Source: Arsenicicoccus dermatophilus | Lineage (GTDB): Bacteria > Actinomycetota > Actinomycetes > Actinomycetales > Dermatophilaceae | Direction: 5' to 3' | DNA length: 64,000 nucleotides | Assembly: GCF_022568795.1 (NCBI RefSeq) | Contig: NZ_JAKZHU010000001.1 | Span: 1,550,001 to 1,614,000, forward strand | In this document: positions 27,768-37,367 of the stretch, piece by piece | Layout of the letters: each line of letters starts with the position of its first letter | Position numbering within the stretch: the first letter of the stretch is position 1 | Position numbers and translations under genes: made by a program | The notes under the pieces: generated by a model | Databases searched by the model: none | Seen by the model: only the letters and a program-made list of their open reading frames with translations | What the model was told of the DNA's origin: nothing

Positions 27768-27818
27768 ATGACGAAGGCCCCGGTCGCCGCCTGAGGTGGT
27801 GACCGGGGCCTTCGTCAT
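27768..27818. terminator. Strong bidirectional hairpin terminator
   Basis: A perfect 18-bp stem (arms 27768-27785 and 27801-27818, ATGACGAAGGCCCCGGTC and complement) with a 15-base loop lies between the permease gene and the convergent ftsK gene. Confidence 0.88.
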
Positions 27819-27827
27819 ACGTCGCCG

Positions 27828-30542
27828 TCAGCGGCCCCCGCCGCCCGCGCGACCCTGCTGGGTGAGCTCCCAGGCATCCTCGGACTCCGGCTCGTCGGCC
27901 TCGTCGGCGACGTAGCCCTCGGCCATCGCGCCGCTCGCCCCGGCGTAGGGGTCGCCAGCGGGGGCGGCCACCGGCGGCGGCGGGTCGTCGCCGCGCATCA
28001 GCGCCAGCGTGGCCGGCAGGTCGTCCGGCTTGATCAGCACGTCGCGGGCCTTGGAGCCCTCGGACGGGCCGACCACGCCGCGGGACTCGAGCAGGTCCAT
28101 GAGCCGCCCGGCCTTGGCGAAGCCGACGCGCAGCTTGCGCTGCAGCATCGAGGTGGAGCCGAACTGCGAGGTGACGATCAGCTCGGTCGCCTGCAGCAGC
28201 AGCTCCAGGTCGTCGCCGATGTCGTCGTCGATCTGCTTCTGCGAGGCCTGGACGGTGACGTCCTCGCGGTAGGACGGCTTGAGCTGGTCGGTGACCCGCT
28301 TGACGACCTCGTGGATCTCGGACTCGGTGACCCAGGCGCCCTGGACACGCATCGGCTTGCTCGCGCCCATCGGCAGGAAGAGCGCGTCACCCTGGCCGAT
28401 GAGCTTCTCGGCGCCGGGCTGGTCCAGGACGACGCGGGAGTCGGAGAGCGAGGACGTCGCGAAGGCCATGCGCGAGGGGACGTTGGCCTTGATCAGGCCG
28501 GTGACCACGTCGACGGAGGGCCGCTGCGTGGCGAGGACCAGGTGGATGCCGGCGGCGCGGGCCAGCTGGGTGATCCGGACGATCGACTCCTCGACGTCGC
28601 GCGGAGCGACCATCATCAGGTCGGCGAGCTCGTCGACGATCACGAGCAGGTAGGGATAGGGCTGCAGCACCCGCTCCGAGCCCGCCATCGGCTTGACCTG
28701 ACCGGCCTTGACGGCCTTGTTGAAGTCGTCGACGTGCTTGAAGCCGAAGTTCGCCAGGTCGTCATACCTCTGGTCCATCTCCCGCACCACCCACTGCAGG
28801 GCCTCGGCGGCCTTCTTGGGGTTGGTGATGATCGGGGTGATCAGGTGCGGGATGCCGTCGTACGCCGTGAGCTCCACGCGCTTGGGGTCGACCAGGATCA
28901 TCCGCACCTCGTCCGGCGTGGACCGCATCAGGATCGAGGTGATCATCGAGTTGACGAAGCTGGACTTGCCGGCACCGGTGGCCCCCGCGACGAGCAGGTG
29001 CGGCATCTTGGCGAGGTTGGCGATGACGTAGCCGCCCTCGACGTCCTTGCCGACGCCCATGACCATCGGGTGCGTGTTGTTGCGGGCCACCTGGCTGCGC
29101 AGGACGTCGCCGAGGCAGACGTTCTCGCGGTCGGTGTTGGGGATCTCCACCCCGATCGCGGACTTGCCGGGGATCGGCGACAGGATCCGGACGTCGGCGC
29201 TGGCCACGGCATACGCGATGTTCTTGGACAGCGCGGTGATCCGCTCGACCTTGACGCCGGGGCCGAGCTCGACGACATACCTCGTGACCGTCGGGCCGCG
29301 GGTGAAGCCCGTGACCTGGGCGTCGATGTCGAACTGCTCCAGCACCCCGGTGAGCGCCTCGACGACCCGGTCGTTGGCGGCCGACCGCTCCTTGTGCGGC
29401 GGTCCGGGCTTGAGGATCGAGTCCTCGGGCAGGTGATAGGTGATGTCCCCGGCCAGGGCCAGCTGCTCGACGCGGGCCGGGAGCGGCTCGGTGGGCGGGG
29501 CCTCCAGGACCGGCTTGGACGGCACCTGGGCGGCGGGCAGGGCCTTGGTCGACCCGGTCGTATGCCGGTCGCTGCGCTCCGCGCCCGTGGGCCGGGCGCC
29601 CTGCGCGGCGGCGTTGGCCTTGGCTCGCAGCAGCGCGGCGGCCTCGGCTCCCACGGGCCGCTTCTGACCGGGCCGCGGGCCGGTGGCGGCCTCGCGGCCC
29701 GTGGGCTCGACGACCGCGGCCTGCTTGTACGCCTCGTCGCCCTCCCGCTCGTCCAGCTCCACCCCGAACCGGCGCCGGCGGCGCGAGCCGGGGCTGTCCT
29801 GCTCGTCGCGGTCGGGGCCCAGGAAGAGCCGCAGGTAGCCCTCGCGCAGCCGGCTGCCGAGCAGGTGCGGCGGGGTGGCGGTGATGATCAGCAGGGAGAG
29901 GAAGGCCAGGGCCCCGAGGACGGCGAGGGCCCCGCCGCCCTCGATCGCCGCGGCGAGGGGGTTGCCGGCCAGGTAGCCGAAGATCCCACCCGCGCCCTGC
30001 AGGGCGGCGGTCCGGGTCTGGTCGGGCAGGCCCTTGACGACGTGGGCGATGCCGCACGCCGCGACGAGGAGCAGCACGGTCCCGATGGCCATCCGGCTCG
30101 TGGCCTGGGGCTGGTCGGGCGCGCGCATCAACCGCACCCCGAAGGCCAGCAGCAGGAGCGGGAGGACGAGCGCCAGGCAACCGAAGGTGCCGGCCACGAC
30201 CGAGTGGACGGCCAGGCCCGCCCAGCCGGGCAGGCCCCACCACTCGCGGGCGGCGACGAGGACGGCGAGGGCGACCAGCAGCAGCCCGGAGCCGTCGCGT
30301 CGGTGCTCGGGCGCGACGGTCTCGGGGGTGGCCGCGACGCTGCGCACCCCGCCCCCCACCGCGTGGGCGACTCCCATCCAGGTGCCGCGGATGGCTCGCA
30401 CGGGCAGCGGCACACCGCCGTCGCGGGCCTTGGCGGGCGCCGGGCGCCGGGAGGCTCCGCCCGAGGACTTCGCGGGCCGCGTCGAACCCCCTCGGCTCGT
30501 CGAGCTCGAGCGAGTGGTGCTGGAAGAGCCACGGGTCGCCAT
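27828..30542 (-). CDS. ftsK: DNA translocase FtsK/SpoIIIE
   Basis: FtsK pumps chromosomal DNA through the closing septum and aids dimer resolution. The 904-residue protein has four to five N-terminal membrane helices (residues about 85-260), a variable linker, and a RecA-like motor with Walker A GATGAGKSS, Walker B LLVIVDELADLMM and LVLATQRPSVDVVTGLIKAN. The C-terminal gamma winged helix, which reads KOPS sites, is present (QFGSTSMLQRKLRVGFAKAG, MDLLESRGVVGPSEGSKAR). ATG 30542 gives MATRGSSSTTRSS. It belongs to the conserved ftsK-rimO-pgsA-clgR block, here with the permease between ftsK and rimO. Confidence 0.96.
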   Translation of the reverse strand: MATRGSSSTTRSSSTSRGGSTRPAKSSGGASRRPAPAKARDGGVPLPVRAIRGTWMGVAHAVGGGVRSVAATPETVAPEHRRDGSGLLLVALAVLVAAREWWGLPGWAGLAVHSVVAGTFGCLALVLPLLLLAFGVRLMRAPDQPQATSRMAIGTVLLLVAACGIAHVVKGLPDQTRTAALQGAGGIFGYLAGNPLAAAIEGGGALAVLGALAFLSLLIITATPPHLLGSRLREGYLRLFLGPDRDEQDSPGSRRRRRFGVELDEREGDEAYKQAAVVEPTGREAATGPRPGQKRPVGAEAAALLRAKANAAAQGARPTGAERSDRHTTGSTKALPAAQVPSKPVLEAPPTEPLPARVEQLALAGDITYHLPEDSILKPGPPHKERSAANDRVVEALTGVLEQFDIDAQVTGFTRGPTVTRYVVELGPGVKVERITALSKNIAYAVASADVRILSPIPGKSAIGVEIPNTDRENVCLGDVLRSQVARNNTHPMVMGVGKDVEGGYVIANLAKMPHLLVAGATGAGKSSFVNSMITSILMRSTPDEVRMILVDPKRVELTAYDGIPHLITPIITNPKKAAEALQWVVREMDQRYDDLANFGFKHVDDFNKAVKAGQVKPMAGSERVLQPYPYLLVIVDELADLMMVAPRDVEESIVRITQLARAAGIHLVLATQRPSVDVVTGLIKANVPSRMAFATSSLSDSRVVLDQPGAEKLIGQGDALFLPMGASKPMRVQGAWVTESEIHEVVKRVTDQLKPSYREDVTVQASQKQIDDDIGDDLELLLQATELIVTSQFGSTSMLQRKLRVGFAKAGRLMDLLESRGVVGPSEGSKARDVLIKPDDLPATLALMRGDDPPPPVAAPAGDPYAGASGAMAEGYVADEADEPESEDAWELTQQGRAGGGGR

Positions 30543-30811
30543 GCTGCGCACGGTACGGGACCGACTCGCCGACGCCCTGCGGCACACGCGGGCAGGTGAC
30601 CACTCTGTGACCGACCTGCACGTTCTCGCCGCGCCACGGTCACCCGAACGACCCCGTGACAGGGCCACACGGGTCAGACGACACGCGTCATCAGGAGCCG
30701 CACGTATCGTGGGGGTGCGGCATGATCGCCGAACGGACGCCTCGGCGTCACCCGGGAAACCCGCCCCCGTCACGGCACGGCAAGGTACGGCGGGCAGGAC
30801 AAGGACACGAG

Positions 30812-32065
30812 ATGAAGATCGCTCACGTCACCGACTTCTACCTTCCCCGCCTCGGCGGGATCGAGATGCAGGTCGCTGAGCTCACGGGACGCCAGCGCGC
30901 GGCCGGGCACGAGGTCGTGGTCATCACGAGCTCCCCCTCCGACAAGGACGGGCCCGACTCGGGTGACCCCTACTCGGCCACTCACACGGCTCCGGGCATC
31001 CCCTTCGGCCCGGACCGCGTGGTTCGGCTCACCGACGACCTGCGCATCCACGACGCCAGCCATCCGGCTGCGTGGTCCCGCGGCTGCCGGGCGGTGCTGG
31101 ACGGAGACTTCGACCTGGTGCACTGCCACGTCGGCGTCGGCAGCCCCCTGGGCTTCCTCGTCGCCCGCGCCGCGGCCCGCGCAGGTATCCCCACCGTGGT
31201 CACCGTGCACTCGCTGTGGGCCTGGGCGATCGGGATCTTCCGTCTCTGCGACCTGATCTGGCGCTGGACCGAGCTGCCCATCGTGTGGACCGCGGTCAGC
31301 GACACCGCCGCTCGTCACGTCCGTCGCGTCCTGCCGGACGGGGCCACCGTGCACGTCGTCCCCAACGGCATCGACCCGGGTCGGTGGACGCGCCGCACCG
31401 GCTATCCCGACCGCGACGGCGAGATCACCGTCGCGGCAGTCATGCGGCTCAGCGCCCGCAAGCGCCCCCTGCCCCTGCTGCGGATGCTGCGCGAGGCCCA
31501 GGACCGGGCCGGCTCCCGCACCCTGATCCGCCTGCAGGTCGCCGGGTGCGGCCCGCGCCAGCGCGCCATGGAGCGCTACCTGCGCCGCCACGGCCTGGCC
31601 GACCAGGTCACCCTGCACGGTCGGCTCGACCGCGACGGGGTACGCGCCATGCTCGAGGCGAGCGACGCCTTCGTGGCTCCCGCCAACCTCGAGTCCTTCG
31701 GCCTGGCCGCGCTGGAGGCGCGCTGCGCCGGTCTGCCCATCGTCGCCAAGGCCTCGGGGGGGCTGCCGGAGTTCATCGCGCACGGGCGCGAGGGTCTGAT
31801 CTGCGAGACCGACGGGGACATGACGGTCGCGCTGGAGCGGCTGGCCCGCGACCGCGACCTGCTGCACGACCTGCAGGCCTACAACCGCAACCACGAGGCC
31901 TCCGTCGTCTGGCCGCACACGCTGACGCTGATGGCCGCGGTCTACGAGGAGGCGGGCATCCCCGAGGTGTCGCTGCTCCCCGACGTCGACCTGGACGAGC
32001 TCGCCGAGGTGCGCCACGACCGCACGGTCGACGCCCCCCTGCGTCGCGCTCGAGGGCGCCGATGA
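30812..32065 (+). CDS. GT4 family glycosyltransferase
   Basis: This 417-residue GT-B enzyme starts MKIAHVTDFYLPRLGGIEMQ, with the glycine-rich acceptor-side loop. In the C-terminal half it has VVPNGIDPGRW, AVMRLSARKRP and the E-x7-E donor motif in ESFGLAALEARCAGLPIVAK. This is the retaining GT4 family (mannosyl-/glucosyltransferase-like); the sugar and acceptor cannot be told. The stop overlaps the next start as ATGA, so it is coupled to a DMT-type transporter gene. That suggests envelope or exported glycan metabolism, which is inference. Confidence 0.9.
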   Translation: MKIAHVTDFYLPRLGGIEMQVAELTGRQRAAGHEVVVITSSPSDKDGPDSGDPYSATHTAPGIPFGPDRVVRLTDDLRIHDASHPAAWSRGCRAVLDGDFDLVHCHVGVGSPLGFLVARAAARAGIPTVVTVHSLWAWAIGIFRLCDLIWRWTELPIVWTAVSDTAARHVRRVLPDGATVHVVPNGIDPGRWTRRTGYPDRDGEITVAAVMRLSARKRPLPLLRMLREAQDRAGSRTLIRLQVAGCGPRQRAMERYLRRHGLADQVTLHGRLDRDGVRAMLEASDAFVAPANLESFGLAALEARCAGLPIVAKASGGLPEFIAHGREGLICETDGDMTVALERLARDRDLLHDLQAYNRNHEASVVWPHTLTLMAAVYEEAGIPEVSLLPDVDLDELAEVRHDRTVDAPLRRARGRR

Positions 32066-33012
32066 CCTCGGTCGTGCTGCTCGCCGTGGCAGCGACCTTC
32101 GTCTTCGCGACGAGCACGGTGCTCAAGCACCGCAGCGCCGAGACCATGGCTCCCGCCACGGAGGGGCGAGGCGTGCGCCGGGCCGGCAGCTATGTCGCTG
32201 CGATGGTGAGCAACCCCTGGTGGCTCGGCGGCCTGCTGTGCGACGGCGGCGCGATCGTCCTGCAGGTCCTGGCGCTCAACAAGGGCGCCATCTCCGTGGT
32301 GCAGCCGATGCTCACGCTGGCGCTCGTCTTCTCCCTGGTGCTCAACGCCCTGCTCCTGCGTCAGCGGCCGTCGGGCCGCGAGATCGGTCTGGCGCTGGCG
32401 CTCGTCGCCGGTCTGGTGCTCTTCCTGTGGGCCTCGGGCGCCGTGGGTCCGCACGGCGCCGCCGCCAAGGGCGCCAAGATCCCGGCCATCGCCGTCGGGG
32501 TCGTCGCCACCGTCCTGGTCGCCGGCTGCGTGGCCGTCGCGCGTCGGGTGGGTCCCCGCCGCAAGGCCGCCCTGCTCGGCACGGCCGTCGCCGCCGTCTT
32601 CGCCTGCACCGCGGCCCTGATCAAGACCTGCACCCACATCGTCGAGCGCGGCATCCCCGACCTGATGATGTCCTGGCAGCTGTGGACCCTGCTGGTCGTC
32701 GGCGGCCTGGGCCTGGTCCTGAACCAGATGGCCTTCCAGGCGGGGCCGCTCGTCTCGAGCCTGCCCGTCATCGCCAGCCTCGACCCGCTCTTCAGCCTCG
32801 CCATCGGCCGGGCGGTGTACGACGAGCGGCTGCACAGCGCCCCCAAGGACCTGCTCCTGGAGGGGATCGGCCTGGCCATCCTGCTGTGCTCGGTCTTCGC
32901 CCTGAGCGTCATCTCCGCGCGACACCAGCAGGACGAGCAGGACCAGGCAGCCCTGGCGGAGAACGCCCGGACAGCTCGGCAGGGCGGAGCCACGTCGGCC
33001 ACCCAGGCCTGA
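32062..33012 (+). CDS. DMT/EamA-like multidrug or metabolite transporter
   Basis: This 316-residue membrane protein has about nine hydrophobic helices and the DMT-superfamily pattern LALNKGAISVVQPMLTLALV in its first half and ASLDPLFSLAIGRAVYDERL in the second. It resembles the NIPA/EamA-like transporters of actinobacteria; the substrate is unknown. The last 30 residues are hydrophilic (Gln/Asp/Ala-rich). It is translationally coupled to the glycosyltransferase upstream (ATGA). A 28-bp hairpin ends the unit. Confidence 0.85.
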   Translation: MTSVVLLAVAATFVFATSTVLKHRSAETMAPATEGRGVRRAGSYVAAMVSNPWWLGGLLCDGGAIVLQVLALNKGAISVVQPMLTLALVFSLVLNALLLRQRPSGREIGLALALVAGLVLFLWASGAVGPHGAAAKGAKIPAIAVGVVATVLVAGCVAVARRVGPRRKAALLGTAVAAVFACTAALIKTCTHIVERGIPDLMMSWQLWTLLVVGGLGLVLNQMAFQAGPLVSSLPVIASLDPLFSLAIGRAVYDERLHSAPKDLLLEGIGLAILLCSVFALSVISARHQQDEQDQAALAENARTARQGGATSATQA

Positions 33013-33096
33013 TCAACCCTGTCCGATCACCACGCGCCTGCCCTCCTCTGCCCGGTCTCTCCGGCCTCGTCGCCCGAAGCCGCCCGACGCCGCACA

Positions 33097-33155
33097 CCGA
33101 CGACGTGGGCGGGGCCCCGACCGGATCCCGGTCGGGGCCCCGCCCACGTCGTCGG
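33097..33155. terminator. Very strong bidirectional hairpin terminator (28-bp stem)
   Basis: Arms 33097-33124 and 33128-33155 form a perfect 28-bp stem with a 3-base loop (start CCGACGACGTGGGCGGGGCC). It separates the plus-strand transporter from the minus-strand RNase J gene and ends both. It is the longest perfect hairpin in the window. Confidence 0.92.
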
Positions 33156-33168
33156 GCCGGGTAGCGGC

Positions 33169-34872
33169 TCAGGCGTCGATGACCACCGGGATGATCATCG
33201 GGCGACGGCGGAGCTTCTGCCCCACCCAGGAGCCGAGGGTGCGGCGGACGACCTGCTGCAGCGCGTAGGTGTCGAGCGTTCCCTTGGCCATGGCGTCCAC
33301 GACGGCCTGCTCGACCTGCGGCCGGATCCGGTCGAAGACCTCCTGGCCCTCGGCGACGCCACGCGCCGTGACCTCCGGGTCCGCGACGACCTCGCGCGTG
33401 GAGGTGTCCACGATGACGATGCAGGTGATGAAGCCCTCGTCGCGCAGGATCCGACGGTCGCGCAGCAGCTCGTCGCTGGTCTCGCCGCCCAGGGCCGAGC
33501 CGTCGACATACACGTAGCCGCAGGGAACCTCCCCGACGATGCGCGCCCGACCCCGGACGAGGTCCACCACGGTCCCGTCCTGGCAGAGCAGCACCCTGTC
33601 GGTCGGCACCCCGGTCGCCTCGGCGAGCTTGCCGTTGGCCACCAGGTGACGCCACTCGCCGTGGACCGGCATGACGTGCCCAGGCTTGACGATGTTGTAG
33701 CAGTAGAGCAGCTCGCCGGCGCTCGCGTGCCCCGAGACGTGGACCTTGGCGTTGCCCTTGTGCACCACGTCCGCGCCCAGGCGCATCAGGCCGTTGATCA
33801 CGCGGTAGACGGCGTTCTCGTTGCCGGGGATCAGGGAGGAGGCCATCAGCACGGTGTCCCCGGGACCCACCTCGATACGGTGGTCGCGGTTGGCCATCCG
33901 GGACAGCGCTGCCATCGGCTCGCCCTGGGAGCCGGTGCAGATCAGCACCAGCTGGTCGTCGCGCAGCGAGTCGACCTTCTTGACGTCGATGAGCACGCCG
34001 GCCGGGACGTGCAGGTAGCCCAGCTCGGCCGCGATGGTCATGTTGCGCACCATCGAGCGACCGACCATGGCGACCCGGCGACCGGCCTTGTGCGCGGCGT
34101 CCAGCACCTGCTGGACACGGTGCACGTGCGAGGAGAAGCACGCCACGATGATCCGGCCGGAGGTGTGCCGGAAGACCTTGTCGATCGCCGGGGCGATCTC
34201 CCGCTCGGGGGTGGTGAATCCGGGGACCTCGGCATTGGTGGAGTCGGTGAGGAAGAGGTCCACGCCCTCCTCCCCCAGCCGCGCGAAGGCCCGCAGGTCG
34301 GTGAGTCGGTGGTCCAGCGGCAGCTGGTCCATCTTGAAGTCGCCGGTGTGCAGCAGGGTGCCCGCGGCGGTGCGGACCATCACGGCGAGCGCGTCGGGGA
34401 TCGAGTGGTTGACCGCCACGAACTCGCACTCGAAGGAGCCGAGGCGCTCCACGTCGCCCTCACGGACGCCGAGGGTGAACGGCTGGATCCGGTGCTCCTT
34501 GAGCTTGGCCTCGACCAGGGCAAGCGTGAGCTGGGAGCCGACGAGCGGGATGTCGGGCTTGCGGCGCAGCAGGTAGGGCAGTGCCCCGATGTGGTCCTCG
34601 TGGCCGTGGGTCAGCACGACGGCGTCGATGTCGTCGTAGCGTCCCTCGAGGTAGTCGAAGTCCGGCAGGATCAGGTCGATGCCGGGGTGGTGCTCCTCGG
34701 GGAAGAGCACGCCGCAGTCGATGATCAGCAGCCGACCGCGGTGCTCCAGCACCGTCATGTTCCGGCCGACCTCGCCGAGGCCGCCGAGGGCCACCACACG
34801 GAGGCCGTCGGGGGGCAGGGTGGGCAGAGCCGCGACGGTGTCCGTCGGCAGCTCGGTGTCAGTGGCGGTCAC
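33169..34872 (-). CDS. rnj: Ribonuclease J
   Basis: RNase J is a metallo-beta-lactamase/beta-CASP nuclease with endo- and 5'-exonuclease activity in rRNA maturation and mRNA decay. The 567-residue product has the zinc motif HGHEDHIGALPYLL, LLHTGDFKMDQ, the beta-CASP motifs (DSTNAEVPG, CFSSHVHRVQQV, SGHASAGELL, PVHGEWRHL) and the C-terminal domain. The GTG start at 34872 overlaps the dapA stop (GTGA), so rnj is coupled to dapA. The dapA-rnj pairing is as in mycobacteria. Confidence 0.95.
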   Translation of the reverse strand: MTATDTELPTDTVAALPTLPPDGLRVVALGGLGEVGRNMTVLEHRGRLLIIDCGVLFPEEHHPGIDLILPDFDYLEGRYDDIDAVVLTHGHEDHIGALPYLLRRKPDIPLVGSQLTLALVEAKLKEHRIQPFTLGVREGDVERLGSFECEFVAVNHSIPDALAVMVRTAAGTLLHTGDFKMDQLPLDHRLTDLRAFARLGEEGVDLFLTDSTNAEVPGFTTPEREIAPAIDKVFRHTSGRIIVACFSSHVHRVQQVLDAAHKAGRRVAMVGRSMVRNMTIAAELGYLHVPAGVLIDVKKVDSLRDDQLVLICTGSQGEPMAALSRMANRDHRIEVGPGDTVLMASSLIPGNENAVYRVINGLMRLGADVVHKGNAKVHVSGHASAGELLYCYNIVKPGHVMPVHGEWRHLVANGKLAEATGVPTDRVLLCQDGTVVDLVRGRARIVGEVPCGYVYVDGSALGGETSDELLRDRRILRDEGFITCIVIVDTSTREVVADPEVTARGVAEGQEVFDRIRPQVEQAVVDAMAKGTLDTYALQQVVRRTLGSWVGQKLRRRPMIIPVVIDA

Positions 34873-35762
34873 AGCAGTCCTGAGTCGCGGAGGCCGGATC
34901 GGAGGATCTCGACCTGGTCGGGGGTGGCCTCGACGAGGGGCAGTCGCACCGTGGGGTGCGCGATGACGCCCAGCTCGACGAGGGCCGCCTTGGTCATGAT
35001 GGCGCCCTGGGTCACGTTCATCACCGCGTCGACGGCGGGGACGAGGCGTCGGTGGATCTCCCGGGCGCCGGCGAGGTCGCCGGCGTCGACGGCGTCGACC
35101 ATCGCGCGGTAGTCGGACCCGGCCACGTGGCCGACGACGCTGACGATGCCCACGGCGCCGAGCGCCAGGTGCGCCAGGTTGGCGGCATCGTCGCCGGAGT
35201 ACCACAGCAGGTCGGTGTCCCGCATGAGGCGCGTGGCCGCCCACAGGTCGCCCTTGGCGTCCTTGACCGCCGCGATGCGGGGGTGCTCGGCCAGGCGCAG
35301 CGTCAGCTCCGTGGGGATCGGGACGCCCGAGCGGCCGGGGATGTCGTAGAGCATCACGGGCAGGTCCGTCGCGTCGGCCACCGTGGTGAAGTGCCGCTCG
35401 AGCCCGGCCACCGGAGGCTTGTTGTAGTAGGGCGTCACCACGAGCAGCCCGTCGACGACGCCGGAGCCGGCGGCCTGCCGGGCGAGCTCCACGGTGTGGT
35501 GGGTGTCGTTGGAGCCCACGCCCGCGACGATGCGCAGGTCCGGGCCGATGGCCTCGCGCACGAGGCGCAGCAGCTCGAGCTTCTCCTCGTCGCTGGTGGT
35601 CGGCGACTCCCCGGTCGTACCGTTGACGACGATGCCGTCGTGGCCGTGGTCGGCCAGGTGTCGCGCCGCCTGCTGGACCCCCTCGCGGTCGAGAGAACCG
35701 TCGGGAAGCATCGGGGTCACCAGGGCCGAGAGGATCCGACCGAAGGGTGGGGCGGTGGTCAT
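34869..35762 (-). CDS. dapA: 4-hydroxy-tetrahydrodipicolinate synthase DapA
   Basis: DapA condenses pyruvate and aspartate semialdehyde, the first committed step to diaminopimelate and lysine. The 297-residue protein has the Thr pair region NGTTGESPTTSDEE, the tyrosine region VVTPYYNKPP, VMLYDIPGRSGV and the Schiff-base lysine in IAAVKDAKGDL. ATG 35762 gives MTTAPPFGRILSALVTPM. It is the first gene of a dapA-rnj unit; dapF, later in the same pathway, is at the left edge. Confidence 0.96.
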   Translation of the reverse strand: MTTAPPFGRILSALVTPMLPDGSLDREGVQQAARHLADHGHDGIVVNGTTGESPTTSDEEKLELLRLVREAIGPDLRIVAGVGSNDTHHTVELARQAAGSGVVDGLLVVTPYYNKPPVAGLERHFTTVADATDLPVMLYDIPGRSGVPIPTELTLRLAEHPRIAAVKDAKGDLWAATRLMRDTDLLWYSGDDAANLAHLALGAVGIVSVVGHVAGSDYRAMVDAVDAGDLAGAREIHRRLVPAVDAVMNVTQGAIMTKAALVELGVIAHPTVRLPLVEATPDQVEILRSGLRDSGLL

Positions 35763-35858
35763 ACGGTCAATGTATCTCCTGCCACCGACAGACACCTGGA
35801 CAGGTTGACGGGCGAGGGTGGCCGCCGTCGGCGGGGGCAGCGGTGGGGCGGACATGGC

Positions 35859-35902
35859 GATCGCGCAGCCACCCGCTCGGGGGTCCGGGTGGCTGCGCGA
35901 TC
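35859..35902. other. Perfect 17-bp hairpin in a divergent intergenic region
   Basis: Arms 35859-35875 and 35886-35902 (GATCGCGCAGCCACCCG and complement) with a 10-base loop look like an intrinsic terminator. Yet the flanking genes, dapA on the left and thyA on the right, are divergent, so no annotated gene ends here. It could end an unannotated small RNA, shield the two promoters from each other, or act in a leader. Confidence 0.7.
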
Positions 35903-35958
35903 CGGGAGTGACATCGGGCGAGCGCTGGTGATCGTTACACCGGAGCTGCGGAAGGTGA

Positions 35959-35974
35959 TGTGTCCTGCGTCACA
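35959..35974. promoter_or_regulatory. CRP/GlxR-like palindrome upstream of thyA
   Basis: TGTGT-CCTGCG-TCACA differs at one base from the CRP-family consensus. It lies about 75-90 bp before the thyA start. Its right half is part of the 11-mer TGCGTCACATC, also found at 14710-14720. Confidence 0.5.
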
Positions 35975-36048
35975 TCCATGGCCGGTCCGTGAGGACGCCG
36001 GTATGGCGCTGCCCGGGGCTGGTCGGTCCTGGCCGTTAGCGTGGGGCC

Positions 36049-36840
36049 ATGCAGCAGTACCACCAGCTCCTCGCGCGGATCCTCGACGAGGGAGCCGTCA
36101 AGACCGACCGCACGGGCACGGGCACCCGCAGCGTCTTCGGCCACCAGATGCGCTTCGACCTGGACGCGGGCTTCCCCGTCCTGACGACCAAGCGGCTGCA
36201 CCTGCGCTCGATCATCGGCGAGCTGCTGTGGTTCCTGCGCGGCGACACCAACGTGCGCTGGCTGCAGGAGCGCGGCATCACCATCTGGGACGAGTGGGCG
36301 GACGAGCAGGGTGACCTCGGTCCGGTCTACGGCCACCAGTGGCGCAGCTGGCCCACCCCCGGCGGCGGGCACGTGGACCAGATCGCCCAGGTCCTCGAGC
36401 AGCTGCGCACCCATCCCGACTCCCGCCGGCACGTGGTCTCCGCGTGGAACGTCGCGGACGTGGACCGGATGGCGCTCCCGCCGTGCCACACGATGTTCCA
36501 GTTCTACGTCGCGGACGGTCGGCTGTCCTGCCAGCTCTACCAGCGGTCGGCCGATGTCTTCCTCGGGGTACCGTTCAACATCGCGTCCTACGCGCTGCTC
36601 ACGATGATGGTCGCCCAGCAGACGGACCTGGTCCCCGGTGACTTCGTGCACACCCTCGGCGACGCGCACCTCTACCTCAACCACCTCGACCAGGCCCGGC
36701 TCCAGCTCGCCCGGGTGCCCAAGCCGCTGCCCACCATGCACATCCGCCGGCGCGAGTCGATCGACGCCTACGAAATCGAGGACTTCACCCTCGAGGGTTA
36801 CCAGGCGGACCCCACGATCAAGGCTCCGATCGCCGTATGA
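36049..36840 (+). CDS. thyA: Thymidylate synthase ThyA
   Basis: ThyA methylates dUMP to dTMP with methylenetetrahydrofolate, giving dihydrofolate. The 263-residue product has the normal length. It shows the folate/dUMP loop [19 protein letters not shown], the catalytic cysteine in [32 protein letters not shown] and a C-terminal KAPIAV ending. The stop overlaps the dihydrofolate reductase start (ATGA), so the enzyme that recycles its product is made with it. Confidence 0.98.
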   Translation: MQQYHQLLARILDEGAVKTDRTGTGTRSVFGHQMRFDLDAGFPVLTTKRLHLRSIIGELLWFLRGDTNVRWLQERGITIWDEWADEQGDLGPVYGHQWRSWPTPGGGHVDQIAQVLEQLRTHPDSRRHVVSAWNVADVDRMALPPCHTMFQFYVADGRLSCQLYQRSADVFLGVPFNIASYALLTMMVAQQTDLVPGDFVHTLGDAHLYLNHLDQARLQLARVPKPLPTMHIRRRESIDAYEIEDFTLEGYQADPTIKAPIAV

Positions 36841-37364
36841 CGAACCCCGGTCCTCCCCCTGCCTCGCCCGTGCCGGGGCAGACCCTGACCCTGGTCGCCG
36901 CCGTCGGCCGCAACGGCGCGCTCGGCCGTGACGGCGGCCTGATCTGGCACCTGCCCGGCGATCTGCCGCGGTTCAAGGCGCTCACGATCGGCCGGCCGAT
37001 GATCGAGGGCCGGCGGACCTACGACGCGATCGGCCGGGCGCTGCCGGGGCGGCGGACCATCGTGGTCACCCGGGACGACGGCTGGCACCGCGACGACGCC
37101 GAGACCGCGGGGTCCATCGAGCAGGCCCTGGCGCTCGCGGGACCCGGCGAGGTGACCTGCGGCGGCGGCGGTGAGATCTATGCCCTGGCCCTCCCCCACG
37201 CCGACCGGCTGGAGCTCACCGAGGTCGACGACTCACCGCAGGCCGATGCCTTCTTCCCCGAGGTGGACCCCGCGGACTGGCGCGAGACCGCCCGCGAGGA
37301 GCGCCCCGCGGGACCGGACCACCCGGCGTTCGCGTTCGTGACCTACGAGCGGGTGCGGGGCTGA
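36837..37364 (+). CDS. dfrA: Dihydrofolate reductase
   Basis: Dihydrofolate reductase regenerates tetrahydrofolate after the ThyA reaction. The 175-residue protein has [20 protein letters not shown], the acidic/LPxD loop ([12 protein letters not shown]), the NADPH-binding region ([22 protein letters not shown]) and [12 protein letters not shown]. Where E. coli has Asp27 the alignment places the acidic residue in the PGDLPRFK stretch. It is coupled to thyA by ATGA and followed 4 bp later by a small membrane protein gene. Confidence 0.95.
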   Translation: MTNPGPPPASPVPGQTLTLVAAVGRNGALGRDGGLIWHLPGDLPRFKALTIGRPMIEGRRTYDAIGRALPGRRTIVVTRDDGWHRDDAETAGSIEQALALAGPGEVTCGGGGEIYALALPHADRLELTEVDDSPQADAFFPEVDPADWRETAREERPAGPDHPAFAFVTYERVRG

Positions 37365-37367
37365 GCC

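Noticed and set aside
28311-35112. Long plus-strand frames opposite ftsK and RNase J
   Set aside because: They are low-complexity shadow translations rich in Gly, Asp, His and Gln without domains; the minus-strand genes explain the region.
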